Positions 1 to 6,941 of a stretch of DNA of 8,904 nt are shown one piece after another. Source of the stretch: Actinomycetes bacterium. GTDB lineage: Bacteria; Actinomycetota; Acidimicrobiia; Acidimicrobiales; SZUA-35. Made by a program: the position numbers and the translations under genes. The stretch covers positions 1 through 8,904 of the forward strand of contig JAAETV010000033.1 in NCBI GenBank assembly GCA_024227975.1. Reading direction: 5' to 3'. Under the pieces are notes generated by a model. It was not told the DNA's origin. It did no database searches and was given only the letters and a program-made list of their open reading frames with translations. The stretch's first letter is position 1; the number at the start of each line of letters is the position of its first letter.

Positions 1-1
1 C

Positions 2-172
<171 letters not shown>

Positions 173-209
173 CCGGCGACACGGTCGAGGGGCGCGTACA
201 ACGAAGTCG

Positions 210-260
210 TTCGCAACCGTTGGCCCGTCGATGTGTTCGACGGGCCAACGGAACAGCGAA
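210..260. terminator. Bidirectional hairpin between convergent genes
   Basis: CCGTTGGCCCGTCGA (217-231) and TCGACGGGCCAACGG (237-251) are perfect 15-base reverse complements around the 5-nt loop TGTGT. After a small internal loop, TTCGC (210-214) can also pair with GCGAA (256-260). The structure lies about 45 nt after the stop of the plus-strand gene and about 34 nt after the stop of potD on the minus strand, so it can serve both as a terminator. Neither side has a clear T-run. It would be a terminator without a U-tract, as often proposed in high-GC actinobacteria, or an mRNA 3'-end stabiliser. Confidence 0.7.
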
Positions 261-285
261 GAGACTCCTAATCGAACCGTCGCAC

Positions 286-1395
286 CTAGCCCTTGGCCTC
301 GGTGAAGGCATCGGAGTAGTTGACCTCGAAGTCGCCGGTGTCCACATACTGCTCTAGTGAGTCCTGGCCACCGACGACGATCTCGGGATTGGTGATGAAG
401 TCGATGAGCTCCTCGTCGAGCAGTTCGAGAGCTGCCGCGTTCGGCGTCGAGTAGTAGTTCCAGTTCGACAGGGCGGCGCCGTGCTCGGCCGAGAGCAGCC
501 AGTTGATGAAGGTGTGGGCCGTGCATGGATGGGGTGCATCGAAAGGCAAGGCGATCGTGTCGACCCAACGGGCCCCGCCTTCCTGGGGCACGAAGTACAC
601 GAAGTCCGCCGGATCGTCAGCCTCGAAGAACTGGACGAACATATCGCCGGAATAGCCATGAGCAATGACGGTCTCCCCACCGACGAGTAGCTCGTCGGCC
701 TGGTCAGTGTCGAACGCCGCCAGGTTGTCTCGGGCCGCCGATATCAGATCCCGGGCCTCGTTCAACTCATCGATGTCGGTGGTGTTGAGCGAGTACCCCA
801 GGTACTTCAGCGCAGCCCCCAAGGTCTCGCGCGGGTCGTTGAGTAGGCTGATCTGTCCGCTGTGCTGGCCGGCCAGCTCCGGGTCGAAGATGAGACCCCA
901 TGTCGGCTCGAAATCGGTTCCGACCACCGCGGTGTTCACGGCAAGGCCCGTCGTACCCCACTGATACGGTGCCGAATAGACACCACCAGGGTCGTATGCG
1001 AGGTCGGTGAAGTCCTCCGACAGGTTGGACAAGTTCGGAATCGCATCACGGTTGAGGGGCTGGATGGCTCCGGCCGCGATCAAGATGGTCACCATGTAAT
1101 CCGACGGAACGATCAGGTCGTAGCCCGAGTTTCCAGCGGAGATGATGGGTTGCATCGCCTCGTTGGAGTCGTAGGTGTCCATCGTCACGCTGACGTCGAA
1201 CTCGGCGCCGAACGCATCCAGCTCTTCTTCGTCGATGTATTCGGCCCAGTTGAAGATGGCTAGATTGCCGTCGGTCTCGCCGACTTCGCATGTGGCCTGT
1301 TCAGCTGCGTCGTCATCACTGTCGCCGCACGCAGCGGCAACGAGGCTCAAGGCGAGCACGGCTGCGAGCAGCCGGTATAGGTATCTGGGTTTCAT
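286..1395 (-). CDS. potD: Polyamine ABC transporter substrate-binding lipoprotein (PotD/PotF-like)
   Basis: This is the extracellular receptor that captures spermidine or putrescine and delivers it to the PotBC permease. The 369 residues start with a lipoprotein signal: basic MKPRYLYR, a hydrophobic stretch 9-22, and Cys23 after V-A-A-A as the lipid-anchor cysteine, followed by an acidic linker. The fold follows E. coli PotD throughout: NWAEYI (49-54), YDLIVPSDY (92-100), YSAPYQWGTTG (140-150), NDPRE (186-190), a GYSGD stretch (247-251) and RWVDTIALP (276-284). From memory of PotD, the polyamine-binding residues Trp34, Tyr37, Asp168, Glu171, Trp255 and Asp257 correspond to Trp50, Tyr53, Asp187, Glu190, Trp277 and Asp279. 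Trp229 appears replaced by Tyr248. The ATG overlaps the potC stop as ATGA and has the strongest ribosome site in the operon. It is the last gene before the hairpin. Spermidine, putrescine or a related diamine cannot be told apart by eye. Confidence 0.95.
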   Translation of the reverse strand: MKPRYLYRLLAAVLALSLVAAACGDSDDDAAEQATCEVGETDGNLAIFNWAEYIDEEELDAFGAEFDVSVTMDTYDSNEAMQPIISAGNSGYDLIVPSDYMVTILIAAGAIQPLNRDAIPNLSNLSEDFTDLAYDPGGVYSAPYQWGTTGLAVNTAVVGTDFEPTWGLIFDPELAGQHSGQISLLNDPRETLGAALKYLGYSLNTTDIDELNEARDLISAARDNLAAFDTDQADELLVGGETVIAHGYSGDMFVQFFEADDPADFVYFVPQEGGARWVDTIALPFDAPHPCTAHTFINWLLSAEHGAALSNWNYYSTPNAAALELLDEELIDFITNPEIVVGGQDSLEQYVDTGDFEVNYSDAFTEAKG

Positions 1396-2303
1396 TGGGT
1401 CTCCTTTTGCGAGATCAGCGGAGGACTGGTTGTCGACTGCTCAGGTCCTGGCGGCGGTGGGGGTGTCGGCGACGACCTGATGTTGCGGCCGCGCTGGGCC
1501 AGCAGCGATAGCAGGACCAGGAGAATCGATGCACCCAACATCACGACCGAGGTGGCGTTGATGAGCGGGGTGACACCGCGCCTGATGAGGCCGAAGACAT
1601 ACACCGGCAGGGTTGTTGCACCGGGGCCGGAGGAGAACTGGGTGACCACGACATCGTCGAGCGACAGGGTCAGAGCGAGCAGGGCTCCGCCGGCTATCCC
1701 GGGGGCGATCTGGGGCAAGGTGACATACCGGAAAGTGCGCCATCGTGTGGCGTAGAGATCCATGGCCGCTTCCTCCAGGATCTCATTCATGCCAACCAGG
1801 CGAGCCCGTACGACCACCGATACGAAGCTGATATTGAAGGCGATATGGCTGATCGTGATGGTCTCGATGCCCTTCGTCATCTGGATCCCGAAGACTGAGT
1901 CCAGCAGATCTAGTGCGCTGCTGAAGAACAACAGCATCATGACCGCCATCGTCACATCGGGAATGATGATCGGCAGGTACAGGAGCGCATCGAAGACCTT
2001 GCGGCCCCGGAACTTGAATCGCTCGAGGGAGAGAGCGGCCAGAGTCCCGAGGACGACAGAGATGACGGTCGAGAACAGGGCGACCTTGAGCGATACGGAC
2101 AACGCTCGCTGGAGCGAGTCGTTCTCCCCGAACTCGCGGTACCAATCGAACGTGAAGCCACCCCACTGCCCAACATTGCGACTGTCGCTGAACGAGAAGA
2201 TGACCAGCAGGATGATCGGGGCATAAAAGAAGAGGTAGACCAGAAGTGCGTTCAACGAGAGCGCGAATCGCGTACCGCCGGGGTGCCGTGTCGTGGTGCT
2301 CAT
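1392..2303 (-). CDS. potC: Polyamine ABC transporter permease, PotC-like
   Basis: This is one of two inner-membrane permease subunits that form the translocation path with the PotB-like protein. Its 303 residues contain about six hydrophobic segments (near 18-38, 68-92, 103-128, 148-168, 198-218 and 250-270), the usual BPD_transp_1 layout. The EAA loop that docks with the ATPase is clear: EEAAMDLYA (178-186), then W188, TF, and LPQIAPGI (196-203). The segment LSLDDVVVTQF (213-223) with a following TLPVYVFG is typical of PotC. The C-terminus carries an unusual proline-rich tail (280-287, P-P-P-P-P-P-G-P within it). The start overlaps the potB stop as ATGA, and the stop overlaps the potD start in the same way. 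The weak ribosome site suggests translational coupling to potB. Confidence 0.95.
   Translation of the reverse strand: MSTTTRHPGGTRFALSLNALLVYLFFYAPIILLVIFSFSDSRNVGQWGGFTFDWYREFGENDSLQRALSVSLKVALFSTVISVVLGTLAALSLERFKFRGRKVFDALLYLPIIIPDVTMAVMMLLFFSSALDLLDSVFGIQMTKGIETITISHIAFNISFVSVVVRARLVGMNEILEEAAMDLYATRWRTFRYVTLPQIAPGIAGGALLALTLSLDDVVVTQFSSGPGATTLPVYVFGLIRRGVTPLINATSVVMLGASILLVLLSLLAQRGRNIRSSPTPPPPPGPEQSTTSPPLISQKETQ
1401..1408 (-). promoter_or_regulatory. Strong ribosome binding site of potD
   Basis: Read on the minus strand this is AAAAGGAG, five nucleotides before the potD ATG at 1395. It lies inside the last codons of potC (Gln-Lys-Glu-Thr-Gln). It is clearly better than the sites before potA, potB and potC, and it confirms the potD start. 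It fits the usual need for more binding protein than permease. Confidence 0.75.
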
Positions 2304-3217
2304 AGGTTCCGACCACCACTACGGAAGTAGACGAGGGTGGCGGCGAGCATGATCGACATCAAGACGAACGACAGTGACGCGCCGACGGGCCAGTTTCTGG
2401 CTGTCAGGAACTGGGTGACGACGTAGGAACCGAGCAGCGTCGTCTTGGCCCCACCCAGAATCTCGGGTGTGACATAAGCGCCGAGGCTGGGAACGAACAC
2501 CAGGATGGAGCCGGCAATGACGCCGGGCATCGAAAGCGGCAACAGCACACGGAGAAATGTCTGCCACCCGGAGGCGTACAGGTCCCTGCTTGCTTCGAGC
2601 AGGCCGCTGTCGATTCGTTCGATCGACGCATAGAGGGGCAGGATCATGAACGGAAGGAAGCCATAGACGAGACCGATCACCACTGCAGCCTGGGTGAACA
2701 GGAGCTCATGGGCCCCCAGCCCGACCAGCTCGAACCCATCCGACACGAGCCCTTCCCTGCCCAGCAGGACACGCCAGGCGTAGTTTCGGACGAGGAAGTT
2801 CGACCAGAAGGGGATCATCACGAATACCACCATCAGGTTCCGGACCAGGGGTTTCCGCGTTGCCAGGAAGTAGGCGAAGGGGTAACCGATGACCAGACAG
2901 ATCACCGTGCTCAGGATGGCGAGCCAGAGCGACCGGAAGAGGATGTCCCGCACGATTGGTTCGCCCAGCTTCCGATAGGCGTCGAGATTCCAACCAGAAA
3001 GATCAGTGCCACCGAAGCGGTTGCGCGTGGCGAACGAATACACGAGGACGATGACCAGTGGTATGGCGAAGAAGACCACGAGATAGCCGTAGGCGGGAAG
3101 GGCAAGCAGGAAACCCCGCCGCGACTCGGCCTGGGCGGCGGCGCGCTCGAATTCCGGAGTCGCCGCTTCGGCGAGAGGTTCGGATGCCTCCTCGGGGGCT
3201 TGGTCCAGGAGAGTCAT
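2300..3217 (-). CDS. potB: Polyamine ABC transporter permease, PotB-like
   Basis: This is the second permease subunit of the polyamine importer. The 305 residues begin with a roughly 33-residue acidic cytoplasmic stretch, followed by about six membrane segments (near 36-61, 96-119, 126-145, 173-196, 232-250 and 277-297). The first periplasmic part has F-G-G-T-D-L-S-G-W-N-L (68-78), and the segment NFLVRNYAWRVLL (140-152) is typical of PotB proteins. The EAA loop is LLEASRDLYASGW (206-218), followed by LPLSMPGVIAG (226-236). GAYVTPEILGG (246-256) is a strong PotB-family signature. The gene starts 13 nt after the potA stop with a weak GGGA site, and its stop overlaps the potC start as ATGA. The PotB name rests on gene order and on these motifs. 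Confidence 0.95.
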   Translation of the reverse strand: MTLLDQAPEEASEPLAEAATPEFERAAAQAESRRGFLLALPAYGYLVVFFAIPLVIVLVYSFATRNRFGGTDLSGWNLDAYRKLGEPIVRDILFRSLWLAILSTVICLVIGYPFAYFLATRKPLVRNLMVVFVMIPFWSNFLVRNYAWRVLLGREGLVSDGFELVGLGAHELLFTQAAVVIGLVYGFLPFMILPLYASIERIDSGLLEASRDLYASGWQTFLRVLLPLSMPGVIAGSILVFVPSLGAYVTPEILGGAKTTLLGSYVVTQFLTARNWPVGASLSFVLMSIMLAATLVYFRSGGRNL

Positions 3218-3230
3218 GAGTACGGTCCCA

Positions 3231-4301
3231 TCAGTCGCTGACCACCGAAACCGATCCGGGGAGCCACGACACGGTCACGTCATCGCCCACAGCCAACCTC
3301 TCGACGTCGGATCGGTTCTCGCTGCGAACCTCGAGCTGCATCCAGTCGAGCCCAACCGTGTACACGAAGGCGTTGCCGAGATAGGTCACCTGATCCAGCC
3401 GTCCGTCAACCGATGGCTGGCCTTCCGGAGCGCAACCCTGTTGATTGATTGACGCTCGTTCTGGGCGGAGGCTGACCCCTACCTTTGTCCCCGGTGTGAG
3501 GTCGGAGTCGGCCGGGATTCTGGCACCGTTGGCGAGACAGACCACACCAGATGATTCAACAGTGCCGTCGAGGAGGTTCGTCTGGCCGATGAAGTCGGCC
3601 ACGAACCGGTTGGCTGGGTGCTCGTAGACCTCCTCGGGTGTTCCAACCTGGAGAAGCTTGCCCTCGTCCATGACGCCGATCCGATCACTGATGGTGAGTG
3701 CTTCCTCCTGGTCATGAGTGACGAACACGAACGTGATGCCGACTTCGCGTTGGAGCAGCTTGAGCTCGCGCTGCATCTGTTGTCGGAGCTTCAGATCGAG
3801 CGCACCGAGAGGCTCGTCGAGGAGGAGGACTTTCGGGCTGTTGACCAGAGCACGAGCTAGAGCGACACGTTGTTGCTGACCCCCCGAGAGCTGGGTCGAG
3901 CGTCGAGCCTCCATGCCCTCGAGCTGGACGAGTTGGATGGCCTCGCGTACCCGCCGCTCGATCTCGGGTTTCGGCACCCGTTTCATCTTCAGACCGAACC
4001 CGATGTTCTGTTGCACACTCATGTGGGGGAACAGGGCGTAGTTCTGGAAGACGGTGTTGACCGGGCGCTTGTTCGGAGGGAGCGTCCCGACTTCGTCACC
4101 GAAGATCTTGAGGCTCCCGACGGTCGGGAATTCGAGACCAGCGATCATCCGCAGGGTCGTGGTCTTCCCGCACCCGGATGGCCCGAGCAAGGCGAAGAAC
4201 TCGCCGTCGGCGATCGCAAGGTCCATGTCGTCGACTGCGACCACGTCGCCGAATCGCTTGGTGATGCCGCCTATCTCCACCGCAGTCAACTGGTCATTCA
4301 T
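3231..4301 (-). CDS. potA: Polyamine ABC transporter ATPase, PotA-like
   Basis: This cytoplasmic ATPase drives the PotBCD importer. Its 356 residues have the full set of ABC motifs: Walker A GPSGCGKTT (40-48), Q-loop Gln86 in FQNYALFPHM, signature LSGGQQQR (138-145), Walker B VLLLDEP (158-164) with D-loop GALDLK, and the H-loop His196 in VTHDQEEA. The linker PEEVYEHPANRFVADFIGQTN (222-242) and a C-terminal TOBE-type domain (about 245-353, with VSLRPE at 276-281) are the regular PotA/FbpC/CysA-type arrangement. Length matches the family. The ATG overlaps the stop of the upstream GNAT gene as ATGA. The motifs alone do not fix the substrate; assignment to polyamines comes from the PotD-like partner encoded three genes on. 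Confidence 0.95.
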   Translation of the reverse strand: MNDQLTAVEIGGITKRFGDVVAVDDMDLAIADGEFFALLGPSGCGKTTTLRMIAGLEFPTVGSLKIFGDEVGTLPPNKRPVNTVFQNYALFPHMSVQQNIGFGLKMKRVPKPEIERRVREAIQLVQLEGMEARRSTQLSGGQQQRVALARALVNSPKVLLLDEPLGALDLKLRQQMQRELKLLQREVGITFVFVTHDQEEALTISDRIGVMDEGKLLQVGTPEEVYEHPANRFVADFIGQTNLLDGTVESSGVVCLANGARIPADSDLTPGTKVGVSLRPERASINQQGCAPEGQPSVDGRLDQVTYLGNAFVYTVGLDWMQLEVRSENRSDVERLAVGDDVTVSWLPGSVSVVSD

Positions 4302-4975
4302 AGTTCCATCTGCTTCTCATCTGGTAGTGAAGGGCGGGGAGCCTCGACGTGATCGGGATTGTCCCACGCAATGAGCACCGCCCAGTTGCCGACCGCCTCG
4401 TCCTCCATGTAGTCGGGGAGGGGGGCAACGGCGCGGAAGCCGTTCTCGAGTTGGAAGGTGAGCGTCGGGTCATACAAGTCGCCAGCAACGACACCTTCGA
4501 TGTAGTCCACACAACTCATATCCCGAATGCGGTCGGCGTAGCCGGGGATTACCCCTCCGGCCACGATGCCCTTGCGATTGAAATGCCGACAGACTTGCTT
4601 GCGAAGCCCGTACAACTCGCGGCCGATGCCCCGGCCCCGGTAGTCCGGGTGCACGCTGATGTTGATTCCGTAGTACCAATCGCCTTCAGGATCATGGTTG
4701 CCGCACTGTTGATCACCCGAGACCTGCTCGAGCGTATGGTTGGGGTTGGAGAAGTCGAAGTCGACGAAGATACCGAGCCCCATGGCCACCGGCCGACCAC
4801 CGTCGAGGGCAACGAACCCTCCCTCTGGGAACACCTCGCAGTAGCGATGGATGTCGTGTTCACCAAGCAGGTCGAAACCCGACAGTCCCGGGAATGAGGC
4901 GTGTTCGACGCCCACGAGCCCTTCAGCGTGCTCGGGAGCGATCTGGGCGTAGCGGATCTCAGCCATGCGAGCCAC
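4298..4975 (-). CDS. GNAT N-acetyltransferase, stand-alone relative of the GNAT-nitrilase fusion module
   Basis: This is a predicted cytoplasmic acetyl-CoA-dependent N-acetyltransferase of 225 residues. The acetyl-CoA loop HPDYRGRGIG (109-118) follows a strand YYGINISV (101-108), the canonical GNAT core. Beyond the core, GGVIPGY (140-146), YDPTLTFQLENGF (168-180) and a closing IAWDNPDH (202-209) resemble, from memory, the acetyltransferase domain fused to a carbon-nitrogen hydrolase in proteins such as B. subtilis YhcX. Here no hydrolase domain follows. Start: GTG 4973-4975 directly follows the regulator's stop and has GGGGGA eight nucleotides upstream; ATG 4964-4966, three codons on, is the alternative but has poor spacing. 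The stop overlaps potA as ATGA, which ties it to polyamine import. The substrate is not shown by the sequence; a polyamine or aminotransferase-derived amine is inferred from context. Confidence 0.85.
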   Translation of the reverse strand: MARMAEIRYAQIAPEHAEGLVGVEHASFPGLSGFDLLGEHDIHRYCEVFPEGGFVALDGGRPVAMGLGIFVDFDFSNPNHTLEQVSGDQQCGNHDPEGDWYYGINISVHPDYRGRGIGRELYGLRKQVCRHFNRKGIVAGGVIPGYADRIRDMSCVDYIEGVVAGDLYDPTLTFQLENGFRAVAPLPDYMEDEAVGNWAVLIAWDNPDHVEAPRPSLPDEKQMEL

Positions 4976-5434
4976 TCATCCGGTCCCCCAATTGTAGGTC
5001 TGCTTCACCAGGTCCAGGTAGGTGAGGATCTCGAGATTCTTGATCCCCTCAACAGGGCGGATCTGACTGTTGATGATGGTCAAGAACTCGTCTGGATCGG
5101 TGCTGAAGACCTCGACGATGATGTCGTAGCGGCCCGCCGTGATGACCAGATAGTCGACTGCGTCGATCTTGGCCAGCACATCTGCTACTTCGCGGACGTG
5201 AGTATCGACATTGATACCGACCATGGCCTGGTGGCGAAAGCCCAGCATGGTGGGGTCTGTTACCGCCACGATCTGCATCACGCCCCGCTCGATCAGCTTG
5301 TTGACGCGCTGACGGGTGGCAGCCTCACTGAGGCCGACGAGGGGCGCGAGCTTGGCGTAGGCCAGCCGACCATCAACTTGCAGTTCTCGGATGATGGCCT
5401 TGTCTGTTTCGTCCAGATCCAGTGCTGTCACCAC
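4976..5434 (-). CDS. Lrp/AsnC-family transcriptional regulator
   Basis: This is a 152-residue DNA-binding regulator, the usual Lrp/AsnC length. The N-terminal AsnC-type winged helix is LDETDKAIIRELQVDGR (7-23), then the recognition region LAPLVGLSEAATRQRVNKL (29-47) and ERGVMQIVAVTDP (49-61). The RAM effector-binding domain fills about 66-140, with VDYLVITAGRYDIIVEVF (93-110) carrying the typical G-x-Y-D turn. These proteins form dimers or octamers and respond to amino acids or related metabolites. Start is GTG 5432-5434, four nucleotides after the aminotransferase stop, with a modest GGCAGGA upstream; its stop abuts the GNAT start. Sitting inside the operon, it probably regulates this operon and the divergent oxidoreductases, likely in response to a polyamine-breakdown product. 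That target is inferred. Confidence 0.93.
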   Translation of the reverse strand: MVTALDLDETDKAIIRELQVDGRLAYAKLAPLVGLSEAATRQRVNKLIERGVMQIVAVTDPTMLGFRHQAMVGINVDTHVREVADVLAKIDAVDYLVITAGRYDIIVEVFSTDPDEFLTIINSQIRPVEGIKNLEILTYLDLVKQTYNWGTG

Positions 5435-5438
5435 GAGG

Positions 5439-6797
5439 TCACGTCCTGCCCATGGCTTCGGTCAGAGCAGTACGAAGGGTCTGGTTGATGAAGTCGAACT
5501 CCCGCTCTCCGGCGATCAGCGGGGGCGACAACTGGATAACCGGCTCGTCCCGATCGTCGGCCCGGCAGATGAGGCCGAGCTCTAGGAGCCGGTTGGACAG
5601 GAAGCCGCGAAGTAGTGCCTCGGACTCCTCATCGGTGAAGCTCTCCTTCGAATCGCGGTCCTTGACGAGCTCGATGCCGTAGAAGTACCCGCTACCACGG
5701 ACCTCGCCGACGATAGGGAGGTCGCTCAGATCGTCAAGCGCGGCCCTGAAAGCATCCTCGTTGGCGAGGACATGGCCGAGCAGATCCTCCCTTTCGAAGA
5801 TGTCCAGATTCGCCATTGCGACTGCACAGCTCACCGGATGCCCGGCGAACGTGAAGCCGTGGAGGAAGGACTTGTCGGTACCGATGAACGGCTCGGCCAG
5901 GCGGTCGCTTGCGATCATCGCGCCTAGGGGTGAGTAGCCGGACGTGAGGCCCTTGGCACAGGTGATGATGTCGGGCTGATACTCGAATCGTTCGCAGCCG
6001 AACATATGGCCGATTCGCCCGAAGGCGCAGATGACCTCGTCCGAAACCAGCAAGACTCCGTACTTGTCGCAGATCTCGCGCACACGCCCGAAGTACCCTT
6101 CCGAGGGAACGAGGCACCCGCCGGAGTTCTGGACGGGTTCTACGAACACCGCAGCGACTGACTCGGGCCCCTCTCGAAGGATCATCTGCTCGATGTCGTC
6201 GGCACAGCCGAGGGTGCAGGAGTCGAGGTCACCGCACAGGTAGCAGCGGTATCGATTGGTATTGGCAACCGTGAAGGCCCCGGGGACCAGCGGTTCGAAC
6301 GGCATGCGGATATCGGCTACCCCGGTTATCGACAGGGCCCCCAAGGATGTGCCGTGGTAGCTGAGGTATCGGCTGATGACCTTGTGCCGCTCCGGCTGGC
6401 CGATGGCCTTGAAGTACTGACGGGCAAGCTTCCAGGCGGACTCGACGGCTTCAGAGCCTCCGGTGGTGAAGAACACCCGGTTGAGGTCGCCGGGAGTATG
6501 CCCGGCAAGACGCGCCGCCAGCTCGACCGCTCCGGGGTGGGCATAGGTCCAGAGCGGGAAGTACGCGAGACGGGCCGCCTGTGCTCTCGCCGCTTCAGCC
6601 AGCTCAGTGCGGCCGTGGCCGACCTGGCTGACGAACAGGCCTGCGAGGCCATCCAGGTACCGGGTGCCCTGGTCGTCCCAGACATAGCAACCGTCACCAT
6701 GGTCGATGATCCGCATCCCATCGACACTGCTCCCAATGCTCGAGAACTGCCCCCACAGATGACGATCGGCCAAGGTGACGAGCTCGTCATGGTCCAT
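5439..6797 (-). CDS. Class III PLP aminotransferase, putrescine/omega-amino-acid type (SpuC-like)
   Basis: This is a PLP enzyme that moves a terminal amino group to a keto acid, turning a diamine or omega-amino acid into an aldehyde. From the chosen start it has 452 residues, normal for class III. Visible motifs: YLDGLAGLF (47-55), phosphate-binding GGSEA (113-117), YHG (147-149), EPVQNSGG (220-227), SDEVICAFGR (252-261) with PLP-ring Asp253, Schiff-base Lys282 in AKGLTSGY, and HGFTFAGHP (313-321). The AKGLTSGY and HGFTFAGHP blocks match putrescine-pyruvate aminotransferases such as Pseudomonas SpuC as I recall them. An insert with Cys185, Cys188, Cys194 and Cys198 is unusual. ATG 6797 is preferred because GGGGAGG lies ten nucleotides upstream; ATG 6842 would add 15 residues but has no ribosome site and overlaps palindromes. 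It is the first operon gene. Exact donor and acceptor are not certain. Confidence 0.92.
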   Translation of the reverse strand: MDHDELVTLADRHLWGQFSSIGSSVDGMRIIDHGDGCYVWDDQGTRYLDGLAGLFVSQVGHGRTELAEAARAQAARLAYFPLWTYAHPGAVELAARLAGHTPGDLNRVFFTTGGSEAVESAWKLARQYFKAIGQPERHKVISRYLSYHGTSLGALSITGVADIRMPFEPLVPGAFTVANTNRYRCYLCGDLDSCTLGCADDIEQMILREGPESVAAVFVEPVQNSGGCLVPSEGYFGRVREICDKYGVLLVSDEVICAFGRIGHMFGCERFEYQPDIITCAKGLTSGYSPLGAMIASDRLAEPFIGTDKSFLHGFTFAGHPVSCAVAMANLDIFEREDLLGHVLANEDAFRAALDDLSDLPIVGEVRGSGYFYGIELVKDRDSKESFTDEESEALLRGFLSNRLLELGLICRADDRDEPVIQLSPPLIAGEREFDFINQTLRTALTEAMGRT

Positions 6798-6807
6798 GCG
6801 ATCGCGG

Positions 6808-6814
6808 CCTCCCC
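6808..6814 (-). promoter_or_regulatory. Ribosome binding site that decides the aminotransferase start
   Basis: GGGGAGG on the minus strand lies ten nucleotides before ATG 6797. The earlier in-frame ATG at 6842 has no comparable site. This supports the shorter protein and leaves a 177-bp non-coding divergent region. Confidence 0.6.
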
Positions 6815-6846
6815 TATAGACGCGCTGCTGATTCAACACCATATTC

Positions 6847-6872
6847 GCGGTGACCGCAACTGATTCCGTTGC
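6847..6872. promoter_or_regulatory. Overlapping palindromes, candidate operator
   Basis: GCGGT-G-ACCGC (6847-6857) is a perfect 5+1+5 inverted repeat. Its last two bases begin GCAAC (6856-6860), which pairs with GTTGC (6868-6872) across seven bases. A further GTTGC follows at 6875-6879. Placed 50-75 bp before the aminotransferase start, they could be regulator half-sites. Binding by the Lrp-type protein is inferred. Confidence 0.4.
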
Positions 6873-6912
6873 AGGTTGCTCCTAGTCCATCTGTTCAGTC
6901 GCAAGCTTGGCC

Positions 6913-6941
6913 TTGATCAACGCCCTGAAAACGGCCAGGAT
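6913..6941 (+). promoter_or_regulatory. Possible promoter of the oxidoreductase pair
   Basis: TTGATC (6913-6918) and CAGGAT (6936-6941) are spaced by 17 bp, like -35 and -10 boxes of a housekeeping sigma factor, with one mismatch to the TANNNT pattern. Transcription would start near 6948 and give a short leader of about 27 nt before ATG 6975. This is a weak match in a short region and could be chance. Confidence 0.25.

Noticed and set aside
2708..3241. 177-residue plus-strand open frame opposite potB
   Set aside because: Antisense to a permease with a clear EAA loop; the product is highly charged and low in complexity, as expected from reversed hydrophobic codons.
4349..4897. 182-residue plus-strand open frame opposite the GNAT gene
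   Set aside because: Its sequence mirrors GNAT codons in reverse and has no domain signature; the minus-strand protein has clear GNAT motifs.
4901..5488. 195-residue plus-strand open frame opposite the Lrp-type regulator and aminotransferase end
   Set aside because: It lies antisense to two well-recognised genes, matches no family I know, and is typical of shadow frames in GC-rich coding DNA.
6798..6842. Longer aminotransferase start at ATG 6842
   Set aside because: No ribosome site precedes it, and the extra 15 residues (Arg/Gln-rich) do not look like the family's N-terminus; ATG 6797 has GGGGAGG in place.
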